Positions 44,092 to 53,830 are shown, counted from the first letter of the stretch. The stretch: 64,000 bases of DNA from an uncultured Lachnospiraceae bacterium (GCA_902766825.1 CACXFB010000028.1:1-64000); one strand, 5' to 3'. Notes: generated by a model not told the origin, from the letters alone. Program-made: numbers and translations.

Positions 44092-44736
44092 ATGAAAAAA
44101 ACAGTTGCTATACTTGGACTTGGAAAGTATGGTGAAAGTCTTGCACAGTATATGTATAAAATGGGATCGGATGTCCTGATAGTAGATATAAATGAGGAGA
44201 AGTTAAAAGAATTGTCTTCAAGCTGTACTTCCGCAATAAGAGCGGATCTTACCAATGAAGATGAGGTATTGGCCCTTGGTCTTAAGAACATGGATGTTGT
44301 TGTAGTGGCCATGTCCGGTAATCTTGCGGCAAGCATTATGTCCGTGTCGGTTGCAAATGAGCAGAATGTTCCTGTAATTGTAGCCAAGAGTAACTCTGAC
44401 AGAATGACATCAATTCTTAAGAAAATTGGAGCTGATAAGATTATTGTTCCGGAAAGACTAGGAGCAAGACAGTCGGCGATGATATTATCTTCGGATAATT
44501 TCCTTGATTATTTTGAGGTTGATGAAAACCTGTGTATGGTTGAAATGAATCCGCTTGCAAGATGGGTAGGAAAGAATATTATCGACCTTGATCTTAGAAA
44601 AAAATACAAGGTAAACGTAGTAGCGATTAAAAGCGGTGTGAACTGGGTAGTGATTGACCCGAAAAAACCACTTAAAAAAGATGATGAGTTACTTATAGTA
44701 GTTGAGCAGTCCGAACTTAGAAAAATTAAAGGCTGA
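44092..44736 (+). CDS. trkA: TrkA/KtrA family potassium uptake regulator
   Basis: 214 residues from ATG 44092 (AGGTGA with 8-nt spacing; GTG 44080 overlaps the RBS). RCK_N Rossmann domain with LGLGKYGESLA (near 8-18) and the acidic IVDINEE; then RCK_C in the last 80 residues. It forms an octameric ring that binds nucleotide and gates the TrkH channel. Directly follows trkH. Confidence 0.93.
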   Translation: MKKTVAILGLGKYGESLAQYMYKMGSDVLIVDINEEKLKELSSSCTSAIRADLTNEDEVLALGLKNMDVVVVAMSGNLAASIMSVSVANEQNVPVIVAKSNSDRMTSILKKIGADKIIVPERLGARQSAMILSSDNFLDYFEVDENLCMVEMNPLARWVGKNIIDLDLRKKYKVNVVAIKSGVNWVVIDPKKPLKKDDELLIVVEQSELRKIKG

Positions 44737-44757
44737 CAGTATTAAGGAGATGGTAAA

Positions 44758-45234
44758 ATGGCAAAAATATTAGTAGCATATTTTTCAGCAAGCGGGGTTA
44801 CACAAAAGCTTGCAAAGAGACTTGCAACGGTAGTAAACGGTGATTTGTTCGAGATTGTTCCTGCTAACCCATATACCAATGAAGATTTGGACTGGGAAAA
44901 CTCCAAGAGCAGAAGCTCCGTGGAGATGAGCGACAGAAGCTGCCGCCCACAGATAAGTTCTGTAGCAGATAACATTGAGCAGTATGATGTAATCTTTGTG
45001 GGATTTCCAATCTGGTGGTACAGGGAGCCTTCAATCATAGATACATTTATGGAAATGTATGATTTTGCGGGAAAGACTTTAGTTCCATTTGCTACATCGG
45101 GATCGAGTGAAATCGGTGACTCAGGTAAGAATATGCAGGCGCTTGCAAAAGGTGCAAATGTGGTTAGTGGCAAGAGGTTTGATGCAGGTGTATCTGAGGA
45201 CGAGCTTGCAGACTGGGCATCGCAGTGGATATAG
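44758..45234 (+). CDS. Flavodoxin
   Basis: 158 residues. The P-loop YFSASGVTQKLA (8-19) binds the FMN phosphate, and FPIWWYREP (about 83-91) packs on the flavin ring. It matches the flavodoxin_4-like group, electron carriers or small FMN reductases in the cytoplasm. First of three closely spaced genes with two small membrane proteins, 18 nt before the next. RBS AAGGAGA. Confidence 0.9.
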   Translation: MAKILVAYFSASGVTQKLAKRLATVVNGDLFEIVPANPYTNEDLDWENSKSRSSVEMSDRSCRPQISSVADNIEQYDVIFVGFPIWWYREPSIIDTFMEMYDFAGKTLVPFATSGSSEIGDSGKNMQALAKGANVVSGKRFDAGVSEDELADWASQWI

Positions 45235-45252
45235 AAAGAAAGGACGTTAGTT

Positions 45253-45594
45253 ATGGCATGTTTTTTAGTACCTGCCGCAGAGGCAGTTGTAACAAAGGTT
45301 GCAGAAGTTTCAGTAGGACAAGAAAAAAAGAAGAATTCATTTGTAAGCAGGCTTTCATGGCTTCGCAATATGCTTCTTGGCGGATCTGTTCTTTTAGCTT
45401 TTGAGCACGTATGGCACGGAGAGATTACACCATTTTTTCCATTCCTTACTGCAATGTCTTCTAAGGCAGATGCAGCGGAAATGTTTAAGGAGATGGGAAC
45501 AGTCGGAGTTTCAATGGCACTTTTAATTACCGGCGTATGGGTAATGATGGTGAAAGCTGCAGACAGAATTTTGGCAAGAGAGGAGAAGAGATAA
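45253..45594 (+). CDS. Small membrane protein of unknown function
   Basis: 113 residues, two TM segments (about 38-56 and 83-103). The N-terminal stretch (MACFLVPAAEAVVTKVAEV) is hydrophobic too. No family recognised. It sits between the flavodoxin and another small membrane protein, whose ATG overlaps its stop (TAATG), implying translational coupling and a joint role. RBS GAAAGGA. Confidence 0.7.
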   Translation: MACFLVPAAEAVVTKVAEVSVGQEKKKNSFVSRLSWLRNMLLGGSVLLAFEHVWHGEITPFFPFLTAMSSKADAAEMFKEMGTVGVSMALLITGVWVMMVKAADRILAREEKR

Positions 45595-45917
45595 TGACTT
45601 TACTAATCTCAGTTTTTGCGGCGATTGCTGTAACTGTTATATGGTATACAAATGAAACGGCAAGAAAGATGAAGATATCGTATCTTTGCTGGATGTTTTG
45701 GGGAGCATCGCTTATGTGGCTTGTAGATGCCATATTTGAGTATGTTTCCGAACCGGAGGAATATTTTAATCCGGCCGTAAAAGATATGTTAAATGATGCA
45801 TTCCTTGGATTGTGTGTTGTTGCACTTGCACTTGTTATCTGGATTGTATCGGTACTTGTAAGTGACCCTTTGGGAGTTGTAAAAAGACAGCTTAAAGAGG
45901 AAGAAGCTAGAGAGTAA
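45594..45917 (+). CDS. Small membrane protein of unknown function, coupled
   Basis: 107 residues with three TM segments (about 2-18, 27-45 and 70-92) and a charged end. Its ATG shares the A of the preceding TAA, so it is read by coupling; the longer frame from 45537 is not needed. Not recognised as a known family. Perhaps a partner of the previous protein. Confidence 0.72.
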   Translation: MTLLISVFAAIAVTVIWYTNETARKMKISYLCWMFWGASLMWLVDAIFEYVSEPEEYFNPAVKDMLNDAFLGLCVVALALVIWIVSVLVSDPLGVVKRQLKEEEARE

Positions 45918-45996
45918 TAGGAGTATCAGCCTATTGTAAATAAAAGCGCACAGTGGTAAGCTCAAATTGTAGTTTAAAATATTTTGGAGGTATTTT

Positions 45997-48369
45997 ATGA
46001 GAAAACAATTAAAGGGCTCTCTTGCGCTTTTTTTAGCGGGAGGCTTACTGGTTTGCAACACCGACAATGCAGCGTTTGCCAAGGCAAAAACATCGGATGA
46101 CAGTCGTACTGTATATGGGGGTAGCATTAAGACTGTTAAATCTGATAAGAAGAGCGGTAATAACGCTGTAGCACAACAGGTCGAAAAAGACTCGGATAAG
46201 GATGGGGTGGCAGATTATCTTGAAGAGTATTTTGGTACAAGTAAGTATAGGTCAGATACGGACAGAGATGGAATATCTGACTATGATGAACTGTTTGTTT
46301 TGAATCTTAATCCGAAAAAAAAGGATTCTGATTCGAACGGGAAAAATGATGGCAGTGAAGACAGTGATAAGGATGGTCTTAGTAACTCATATGAGATTAA
46401 GAATAACATGGATCCTGCCAAAAAAGACAGTGACAGTGACGGGCTTAGCGACCGCGATGAATTGAAAAAATATTCAACCAATCCGCTTGAATATGACACA
46501 GACGCCGATGGTGTGTCAGACGGCTCTGAGCTTGATTATGAAAGCGACCCACTTAATGCCGATAAGAAATTTAATATAAGTGTCAGTCCTGAAACGGTTG
46601 ATGACGTGGTTATTGATGCGACAGTGAACGGGAAGCAGGCGGAGTCTTTAAGCGTAACAAAATATGAAGATGATTTTGTATTTGAAGATTCCATCGCAGG
46701 ATATCTTGGAAGCGCATATGACGTAGATGTTGACGGACAGATTAAAAATGCAACAATTGAGATTTCACTTGATAATATTGATGTAAGCGGTAAATGCAAG
46801 CCTACAATCTACAGCGTTGATGAGCAGAATCAGACACTTAAAGAATTAAAGACATCGTTAGTGGATAATAAGACAATTGCAACTGCAAAAGCGACTGTAA
46901 ATGAATCTGCAACCTATGTTCTTGCTGATAAGAATGAACTCGGTAATGTGAGCATGGTAAAATTGGCAACACCTATGCTTGCTGCATCCGGCACGGCATC
47001 GTATGACAGTGATTATGACGGAAGACCTGACAGCGGGGACTTATCACCTAACAATAATCATTTTACGGGAAAACTCGATACAGGATATTCAAAGCCGGAT
47101 GTTGCCTTTAACATGGATTACAGATGGTTCTTTGGCAATAATACAATCTATAACAAAGACTTAAGTGTTATTTCAAGTCTGTTATCATCTGCAGTGTATG
47201 AAAGCAATACATTAAGTATAAAGGATGCATCCGGAAATGATACAACAGCAGGAAAGACACTTCCTAATGTGCTTTCTTATTTTGGAATGTCAAAGACCAA
47301 GGTCGTTAAGCTTAAGGATACATACACAGATTCACATGTGTCTGATGTCGGACTCGGATACAGAACGGTTGAATATAACGGAGTTACCAAAAATGTGGTC
47401 GCTGTTGTTGTAAGAGGAACCAATGGAACAATTGAAGAATGGTCAAGTAACTTTGATATAGGTAACAAATCTAAATTCTCTTCTACCGCAGACTGGGTAA
47501 CGGTTAATAATCATCAGGGATTTGATGTGCCGGCAAACAGAATAATGAAGATTGTTACAAAGTATCTGAATGATAATAATCTTAATGCAAGTGATTGTAC
47601 TTTCTGGATTACCGGACACTCAAGAGGTGGAGCAATAGCCAACATAATAGGTGCATATTATGAGAAAGCCGGCAGGGAATGCTTCACATATACATATGCT
47701 TCACCTAACACCACAATGAACACAAATGTTTCAACATACAGAACAATATTTAATATAGTTAACGGTGATGATTTTGTTCCTTGTCTTCCTATGCAGAAGT
47801 GGGGATACAAAAGATACGGACGAAGCGCGGTTGTAAGTGTCGCTGATAACTACGAAAAGAAGTGGGAAGACCTTACGGGAATATGGGACTATGATCCTGA
47901 TACTTTTGGAATGCAGGATACTGTTGATGAACTTGCAGGAATTATTAAGAGCGGCGATGTAAGAACACATGCATACAAGCTTACTTGTAAATGCCATGGT
48001 GACGGATCACTTAACAACATTACCATAACCAATTACGGAACTTCAAAGAGCAGCAGGGAAAAAGCAATAGCAAAAATTCCTGCAAATGCACTTCCTCATT
48101 GTGCAATAACAAGATATAACGGATGGGGAATATTCGGATGGGACTTTAAAGTGTGTCAGACACCTGAGTATTTCATGCAGCTTATAGCGGCACAGATGGC
48201 AGGAACAATTACAACAAAACAGTTCGTAATGGACCTTAACATAGCAGACAGATATGAGAGTGCAAAGACAGCATTGATAAAGTCTGCAATAGGAGGACTT
48301 GAACATCCGCATTATACGGAATCCTACTATATACTTGCAGACAATATCCAGGCTGATAAGTTCTCTTAA
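45997..48369 (+). CDS. Secreted lipase-like protein with thrombospondin type 3 calcium repeats
   Basis: 790 residues. Signal peptide (about 6-28), then five TSP3-like Ca-binding repeats at about 66-190 (DSDKDGVADYLEEY, DTDRDGISDYDELF, DSDKDGLSNSYEI, DSDSDGLSDRDELKK, DTDADGVSDGSEL). A beta-rich domain (about 195-330) follows. A class 3 lipase-like alpha/beta-hydrolase domain spans about 350-640, with Ser542 in GHSRGGAIA and an Asp in VNGDDFVP. Likely a calcium-stabilised exoenzyme acting on esters; the substrate is unknown. No wall anchor seen. RBS GGAGG. Convergent with the GH13 gene, only 13 nt apart. Confidence 0.87.
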   Translation: MRKQLKGSLALFLAGGLLVCNTDNAAFAKAKTSDDSRTVYGGSIKTVKSDKKSGNNAVAQQVEKDSDKDGVADYLEEYFGTSKYRSDTDRDGISDYDELFVLNLNPKKKDSDSNGKNDGSEDSDKDGLSNSYEIKNNMDPAKKDSDSDGLSDRDELKKYSTNPLEYDTDADGVSDGSELDYESDPLNADKKFNISVSPETVDDVVIDATVNGKQAESLSVTKYEDDFVFEDSIAGYLGSAYDVDVDGQIKNATIEISLDNIDVSGKCKPTIYSVDEQNQTLKELKTSLVDNKTIATAKATVNESATYVLADKNELGNVSMVKLATPMLAASGTASYDSDYDGRPDSGDLSPNNNHFTGKLDTGYSKPDVAFNMDYRWFFGNNTIYNKDLSVISSLLSSAVYESNTLSIKDASGNDTTAGKTLPNVLSYFGMSKTKVVKLKDTYTDSHVSDVGLGYRTVEYNGVTKNVVAVVVRGTNGTIEEWSSNFDIGNKSKFSSTADWVTVNNHQGFDVPANRIMKIVTKYLNDNNLNASDCTFWITGHSRGGAIANIIGAYYEKAGRECFTYTYASPNTTMNTNVSTYRTIFNIVNGDDFVPCLPMQKWGYKRYGRSAVVSVADNYEKKWEDLTGIWDYDPDTFGMQDTVDELAGIIKSGDVRTHAYKLTCKCHGDGSLNNITITNYGTSKSSREKAIAKIPANALPHCAITRYNGWGIFGWDFKVCQTPEYFMQLIAAQMAGTITTKQFVMDLNIADRYESAKTALIKSAIGGLEHPHYTESYYILADNIQADKFS

Positions 48370-48382
48370 AAGATAATAAGAA

Positions 48383-50131
48383 TTATTTAATATCGATTAC
48401 AATAACATCGTAAGGCTTAAGCGTGCCGTCAAACGTACTGTTATTTACAAGGTTAATTATATCGCAGTTGTTACCCGCAATATCCGATATGACGGATGAC
48501 GGTAACGTGCAGGTCTTACGATTATTATGTATTATAACAGCCCCCTTTGTGTGGGCTGTTTCTCTTTTTATGAGAATCACGTCATTTTCATCATCAGTAT
48601 ATACGGATGAGATTTCACCATCAGTTATCCAAGGGTATTCTTTTCTTAATTGGATGAGTTTTTTATAATATTCAAACAGTTCTAAATCCTGTTTTTCTTT
48701 ATCCCACAGCATTCCTCTTCTGCAATCAGGATCAGCGCCTCCGGTAAGTCCTACTTCATCACCGTAGTAAATCATGGCGGCACCAGGCATAAGAAGCTGG
48801 AGGGCAGCAGCAATTCTAAGTTTGTTTTTGCTGTTGTTGCAGGTGTGAAGGAAACGTGTAGTGTCATGGCTGTCAATCAGATTAAGAAGAGCTTTGTATG
48901 CCTCTTTGTGACTGTTGCCGCGCATCCATCCCATCTGACCGACGAAACCGGAAGCGTTAAGACGTTTGGTATTGATAAAGTCGGCAACACAAGTCTGAAA
49001 ATGATAATTCATTACGCTGTCCCATTCGTCACCTTCAAGAAAATCACCGGCATAGTGCCATATTTCGCCTACAATAAGACAGTCGCTTTTAACTGACTTG
49101 ACCGCCTTGCGGAATGCTTTCCAAAAGTCATGGCTAATCTCATCACCTACATCAAGACGCCATCCGTCGATGTCACATTCCTCTATCCAGTATTTGCCCA
49201 CATTGATGAAATATTCTCTTGTAGCAGGATTTGAGAGATTAAGTTTAGGCATGCCGTAGTAGTATGAAAATGTTTTAAAATTCGGTTTGACTTCATGAGT
49301 CTGCACAACAGGATAATCTTCGATATAGTACCAGTCGCAGTACTCTGACGCGGCACCTTTTTCGATGACATCTTTAAAGGCAAAGAATTTTGTTGAGGTG
49401 TGGTTAAACACTCCGTCAAGAATTACTTTCATGTCAAGACTGTGCGCCTTTGCAACCAGTTCCTTAAGATCTTCTTTTGTGCCAAAAGAAGAGTCTATTA
49501 TCATATAGTCGTTAGTGTCGTATTTGTGACTTGAATCCGATTCAAAGACAGGCGTCATGTATACTACATCAGCACCAAGTTCCTTTATGTGGTCAAGCTT
49601 GCTAATAAGTCCTTTCAGATTACCTTTAAGATTATCCGTGTGATGTATAGGCGTCTTATACCATACATCATCAGGTACATCCTCAGTTGTTGCAAAGCGT
49701 GACGGAAAGATCTGATACACTACTGAGTTTTTAGCCCACTGCGGCACATCAAAACATTCCTCTTCGCGAAGGTTCTGTGGTAAATCGAACATGTAACCGT
49801 TATCATTTATCGGTTCATCGAAAAAACGATAGTTGCCATAGTATATTTTTTCACCATCATAACTTGTTATCTCGAAGAAATATCTAAGGCATATTACATC
49901 CACATCCGTCTCAACTTCATAGTAATCGTGGTAAGTACCGCTTGCGATTTTTTTCATAGGGATACATCTTCTTGTATCATTAAGATGAAGGGGCAGATAC
50001 TTGTCACGATAATGCAGGCTTGCGGCGACGATATCGTCCTTTTTGACTTGTAACCTGAAAAGGAATTTTCCCTTGGAAAGAGCGTAGCAGAACCTCTTAT
50101 CCATGCTGTGATAAATTGCTGATAACTCCAT
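48383..50131 (-). CDS. GH13 alpha-glycosidase (neopullulanase/cyclomaltodextrinase-like)
   Basis: 582 residues. N-terminal beta domain (1-125, CBM34-like), then a GH13 barrel: region I DGVFNH (239-244), region II DGWRLDVGDE with nucleophile Asp327, region III GEIWH with Glu356, region IV DSHDTTR with Asp423. The MPKLNL motif is typical of GH13_20 enzymes, which cleave cyclodextrin, pullulan or maltodextrin in the cytoplasm. No signal peptide. Stands alone on the - strand. Confidence 0.92.
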   Translation of the reverse strand: MELSAIYHSMDKRFCYALSKGKFLFRLQVKKDDIVAASLHYRDKYLPLHLNDTRRCIPMKKIASGTYHDYYEVETDVDVICLRYFFEITSYDGEKIYYGNYRFFDEPINDNGYMFDLPQNLREEECFDVPQWAKNSVVYQIFPSRFATTEDVPDDVWYKTPIHHTDNLKGNLKGLISKLDHIKELGADVVYMTPVFESDSSHKYDTNDYMIIDSSFGTKEDLKELVAKAHSLDMKVILDGVFNHTSTKFFAFKDVIEKGAASEYCDWYYIEDYPVVQTHEVKPNFKTFSYYYGMPKLNLSNPATREYFINVGKYWIEECDIDGWRLDVGDEISHDFWKAFRKAVKSVKSDCLIVGEIWHYAGDFLEGDEWDSVMNYHFQTCVADFINTKRLNASGFVGQMGWMRGNSHKEAYKALLNLIDSHDTTRFLHTCNNSKNKLRIAAALQLLMPGAAMIYYGDEVGLTGGADPDCRRGMLWDKEKQDLELFEYYKKLIQLRKEYPWITDGEISSVYTDDENDVILIKRETAHTKGAVIIHNNRKTCTLPSSVISDIAGNNCDIINLVNNSTFDGTLKPYDVIVIDIK

Positions 50132-50339
50132 GTGTAAACCTCCGCATTTTTTTTAAAATATTATATAACAGGACTACATTTAATTACATACTTTTTATGT
50201 ATAAGTAAACAAATATTATTCGTGAAAATAATTGTAACAAACGGTGAATATTATGTGAAAAGTCTTGTTAAAAACAAAGGGATAAATTATTATTGCATCA
50301 ACAACAAAAAAGCGATAGCGCAGGAAAGGAAGGATGAAT

Positions 50340-51059
50340 ATGATGAACAGAAAAATGATTTTAAGAAAACAATTCAAAACAGCACTTATTGCAGGTGCAA
50401 TGTCATTGACAGCATTAGCATTTGGCGCATGTGGAAACAATACCTCCGACTCAACTTCAACTTCATCTCAGACAGCAGGGACATCATATTCATCCGCGCT
50501 GGCTGCAAGTACTAATTTTACCGAAAGGGATTTAGAGCAGAGCGCAGACACAACGGATGCCGTAAATGTTACTTTAAATGACGGTGAAGTATATACGATA
50601 TCAGATGCAGGAGTATATGTTCTTAGCGGCAGTTATACAGATACAACAATAGTTGTTGATGCGGATGATTCAGACAAAGTTCAGCTTGTGGTTGACGGAC
50701 TTACAATTACTAATTCGAATCTGCCGGCGGTGCTTGTAAAGAATGCCGACAAAGTATTTGTTACAACAACGGATGCGGGCGCAGAATTTACCGTAGAAGA
50801 TAAGTATTCATCTTATGATGACATAGATACAGATGCAATAGATTCCAACGGAGATTTGTATATTAACGGAGGAACAATAGATATAACAGCCAATTCACCG
50901 TTTGATTATGATGGAACGGGTGAACTTAACGGGGGAGATGTCACAACTAACGGAACAAGTGTTACCGAGCTTACCAACCAGATGATGGGTGGCGGTGGCA
51001 TGGGAGGACCGGGAGGTCAGATGTCAGGTCGTGGCGGAAACCGCGGGGGAATGAGATAA
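50340..51059 (+). CDS. Lipoprotein with Cthe_2159-like carbohydrate-binding domain
   Basis: 239 residues from ATG 50340 (50334 lies directly on the AGGAAGG). A signal peptide with lipobox AFGAC makes the Cys the lipid-attachment residue, followed by a Ser/Thr linker. The Cthe_2159-like beta-helix domain follows (ISDAGVYVLSGSYTDTTIVV, VQLVVDGLTITN, GDLYINGGTIDITA) and ends in a Gly/Met tail (GGGGMGGPGGQM). Most relatives are about twice as long, so the domain looks shortened. It may bind acidic sugars such as polygalacturonate. Strong terminator downstream. Confidence 0.82.
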   Translation: MMNRKMILRKQFKTALIAGAMSLTALAFGACGNNTSDSTSTSSQTAGTSYSSALAASTNFTERDLEQSADTTDAVNVTLNDGEVYTISDAGVYVLSGSYTDTTIVVDADDSDKVQLVVDGLTITNSNLPAVLVKNADKVFVTTTDAGAEFTVEDKYSSYDDIDTDAIDSNGDLYINGGTIDITANSPFDYDGTGELNGGDVTTNGTSVTELTNQMMGGGGMGGPGGQMSGRGGNRGGMR

Positions 51060-51092
51060 GCCTTTCTTTTTCATAAATCCAATATATATATA

Positions 51093-51132
51093 AGCGCCGG
51101 CGGGATATAACAATCCTGCCGGCGCTTTTTTG
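51093..51132 (+). terminator. Rho-independent terminator after the lipoprotein gene
   Basis: AGCGCCGGCGGGAT pairs with ATCCTGCCGGCGCT (one G-T pair) over a 6-nt loop, followed by a T run. Confidence 0.93.
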
Positions 51133-51152
51133 TCGCATGAATAAATACATTG

Positions 51153-51161
51153 TGATATAAT
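51153..51161 (+). promoter_or_regulatory. Extended -10 promoter of the MATE gene
   Basis: TGATATAAT, a perfect TGnTATAAT, with no good -35; 42 nt before the start at 51203. Confidence 0.5.
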
Positions 51162-51202
51162 TAAATTAATTATACCGTAATCAAAAAGGGACTTATTTCA
51201 AC

Positions 51203-52531
51203 ATGACCGTTACAGGAAACTCAGAAAAATCAATTATAAAAGAACTGATATTTTTATCGGTACCGGCAATGACCGAGGAGATTCTTAATACATTGCTTCA
51301 ATATGTGGATACGGCCATGGTGGGGCATCTTGGTGAAAATGCAACTGCTGCGGTAAGCACCACAACAACAATAGGATGGCTCATCGGAGGATTCCTTCAT
51401 TCAATCGGAATAGCACTTCTTGCGCTCATGTCAAGGAGCGTTGGTGCCGGCGATGATGACAGGGTTAAAAGACTTGCTCATCAGGCAGTTGTTCTGACTG
51501 TGCTTATAGGTGCCATGGTAGGAGGAGTGTTCCTTTTTCTTGCAAAATACATCCCACGCTGGATGTCGGCTGATGTGGCGGTACGCCATGATGCGTACAT
51601 GTACTTTTTTATAATCAGCATTCCGATGATTTTTCGGGCATCTGCACTGATTCTGGGATCGTGTATAAGAGCAACGCTTGATACTAAGAGCCCGATGGTG
51701 GTTAATATACTTGCCAATGTAATCAATATACTACTTGACTGGATTCTTATATACAAAATGTCCATGGGAGTTATCGGAGCGGCATGGGCAACGGCAGCAT
51801 CTTATACGGTAGCGGGAATACTGATGTTTGCTGTATTTGCAAGAAAGAAGAAGTTTGAGTTTTCATTTAGGAAATTGTCTTTTGATGCAGGGCTTCAAAA
51901 AGATATAGCCAAAGTTGGACTTCCGGCGGCGGTTACTCATATGACATCTTCACTTGGTTACGTAGTGTTTGCAGGACTTGTTTCGGGCATGGGAATTACA
52001 ACATTTGCGGCCCATTCAATAGCGGTAAATGCAGAGACTATAGTGTATATTCCGGGGTATGGATTAAGCGGTGCGACCTCTGCCATGATAGGCGTGGCCT
52101 ATGGTGCAAATGATGAGGATAAGCTGTACAAAATCATTAAAGCGGCTGTGGTGATTACAATCACTATAATGATTGTTAACGGCGGGCTTTTGTACTGGTA
52201 TGCAAAGCCGCTGATGAGGGTGTTTACAGAGAGTGAGAGAGTAATAAGTCTGGGAGCCAAAATGCTTAGGATGGTGGCGTTTAGTGAACCTTTTTTCGGA
52301 CTTATGATTGCGATGCAAGGGGTTTTTTACGGGATGGGTAAGACTCTTAATGTGTTTGTTATCGAAGTATTTTGTATGTGGGGAATACGTATATTATGTA
52401 CTGTAATATGTGTAAAGGTTTTTGAAACATCACTTACGGGAGTCTGGTATTGCATGATTGCGGATAATATATGCAAAGCAATTTTGCTGTCTTTATCCAT
52501 GGTTGTGTTTATGCGAAAACAGTGGCGTTAA
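51203..52531 (+). CDS. MATE family efflux transporter
   Basis: 442 residues, twelve TM segments. Signature parts: LSVPAMTEEILNTLLQYVDTAMVGHLG in the first helices and the second-half repeat AAVTHMTSSLGYVVFAGLVSG; GMGITTFAAHSIA is typical. It should export cationic drugs or metabolites using Na+ or H+. The gene has its own promoter and a terminator before it; the radical SAM gene follows after 43 nt. No regulator nearby. Confidence 0.92.
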   Translation: MTVTGNSEKSIIKELIFLSVPAMTEEILNTLLQYVDTAMVGHLGENATAAVSTTTTIGWLIGGFLHSIGIALLALMSRSVGAGDDDRVKRLAHQAVVLTVLIGAMVGGVFLFLAKYIPRWMSADVAVRHDAYMYFFIISIPMIFRASALILGSCIRATLDTKSPMVVNILANVINILLDWILIYKMSMGVIGAAWATAASYTVAGILMFAVFARKKKFEFSFRKLSFDAGLQKDIAKVGLPAAVTHMTSSLGYVVFAGLVSGMGITTFAAHSIAVNAETIVYIPGYGLSGATSAMIGVAYGANDEDKLYKIIKAAVVITITIMIVNGGLLYWYAKPLMRVFTESERVISLGAKMLRMVAFSEPFFGLMIAMQGVFYGMGKTLNVFVIEVFCMWGIRILCTVICVKVFETSLTGVWYCMIADNICKAILLSLSMVVFMRKQWR

Positions 52532-52574
52532 AGAAGATAGTTATAATCATCTTTTATGATGATGGGAGGTTAAC

Positions 52575-53786
52575 ATGAACAGGTATGAAGTACATTGTGG
52601 CGTTGACGACGAAATAAGAAACGTCCTTAAAGGAATCAGCACAGATAAGTATATTGATTACATTGCGGGAAAAGGTGAAAAGATAACACATGACCTTGAA
52701 CAAGACAGGTATTACATTAATACATTTTTTCCATCATTTCCGGGAAAACACTGGGATGTTTATATGGCAGGATTAAAAAAAGTAGGTGAAGGAAAAAGAG
52801 TTCCTTTTCAGACAGATCTTGTTGTCACAGGAAGGTGTCATTGTGACTGCTGGCATTGTTTCAGAGCGAAATACAGTGACTCTAATGAACTTGGTATAGA
52901 GACAATCAGGCAGATAATCGGCGACCTTGAAAAACTCGGTAACAGTGTTGTTGGCATCACGGGCGGAGAACCTATGCTTCGCAAAGATATTGTGGACATA
53001 ATAAAGATGATTCCTGATTCTATGGAGGGGCAGATTTACACTACGGGTATAAATATTAATGATGAGTTTGTTGAAAAGATAAAAGGAACAAGTCTAAGAC
53101 GATGCATAATAAGTCTTGATCACTATGATGAAGAAGTTGTGTGTAAAACACGTAACAGTAAACGAGCATTTTCAGATGTAATAAATGCTGTTGCTGCGTT
53201 GAAGAAAGGTAATATTTATGTGTCGTTAACCATATGCATCAATAAAGATATTATTACACTTGATGACCTTTTTAAATACGTGGAATTTGCTAAGGAATTA
53301 GGTGTAAATGAAATAAGAATGGTATCAACTATATCGCAGGGAAAACTAGAAGGTAAGAATTTTGCAAAAGATCATCTTTATGCCATGAAAATTATACGTG
53401 AAGTAAAGAAAAAAACGTCTAATGACCCATCATATCCTGCAATAGTTAATTTTGGTGAGATTGAAAGTGCAAGATATTTAGGATGCGGTGCCGGTGTTAA
53501 TTATATTTCTGTTAATGCAGACGGCAGTGTGACCCCGTGTGTATCGGTACCACTGTCTTTTGGTAATGTAAATGAGGATACATTTGAGAATATCTACAAT
53601 GACATGGGAAGATTTTTCCCTAAAGCATCATGCTCGTGTGTTGGAATGGCGACTGATTTAATCAGAAAAAAGATGAATATTGAGACTGAAAACCCACCAT
53701 TTGATAAGGAAACATCAATTGAGATAATAAGTAAATGTCTCTGTTCGATGAGGTCGTCGGACTTTTTTGAAAAAGCATGTAAGTGA
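52575..53786 (+). CDS. Radical SAM/SPASM-like protein
   Basis: 403 residues. After an 80-residue N-terminal part the 4Fe-4S motif CxxxCxxC is Cys88, Cys92, Cys95 (CHCDCWHC), followed by GITGGEPMLRKDI, the SAM-binding GGEP. The end has SPASM-like cysteines (GCGAGVNYISVNADGSVTPC, FPKASCSCVG, SKCLCSM) that may hold extra clusters. Such enzymes modify peptides or other substrates. No small precursor peptide is seen next to it, so the substrate is unknown. RBS GGGAGG. 43 nt after the MATE gene; could be cotranscribed. Confidence 0.88.
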   Translation: MNRYEVHCGVDDEIRNVLKGISTDKYIDYIAGKGEKITHDLEQDRYYINTFFPSFPGKHWDVYMAGLKKVGEGKRVPFQTDLVVTGRCHCDCWHCFRAKYSDSNELGIETIRQIIGDLEKLGNSVVGITGGEPMLRKDIVDIIKMIPDSMEGQIYTTGININDEFVEKIKGTSLRRCIISLDHYDEEVVCKTRNSKRAFSDVINAVAALKKGNIYVSLTICINKDIITLDDLFKYVEFAKELGVNEIRMVSTISQGKLEGKNFAKDHLYAMKIIREVKKKTSNDPSYPAIVNFGEIESARYLGCGAGVNYISVNADGSVTPCVSVPLSFGNVNEDTFENIYNDMGRFFPKASCSCVGMATDLIRKKMNIETENPPFDKETSIEIISKCLCSMRSSDFFEKACK

Positions 53787-53788
53787 AA

Positions 53789-53815
53789 TGTATAAACAAA
53801 TAATTTGTTTATACA
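53789..53815 (+). terminator. Perfect 12-bp AT-rich hairpin after the radical SAM gene
   Basis: TGTATAAACAAA pairs with TTTGTTTATACA over the loop TAA, right after the stop codon. No long T run follows; it may be a weak terminator or an operator for the downstream promoter. Confidence 0.5.
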
Positions 53816-53830
53816 AAATAGACAAAAAAG

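Noticed and set aside
45918-45996. AATAGG/CCTATT hairpin as a terminator
   Set aside because: Only six base pairs and no U-tract.
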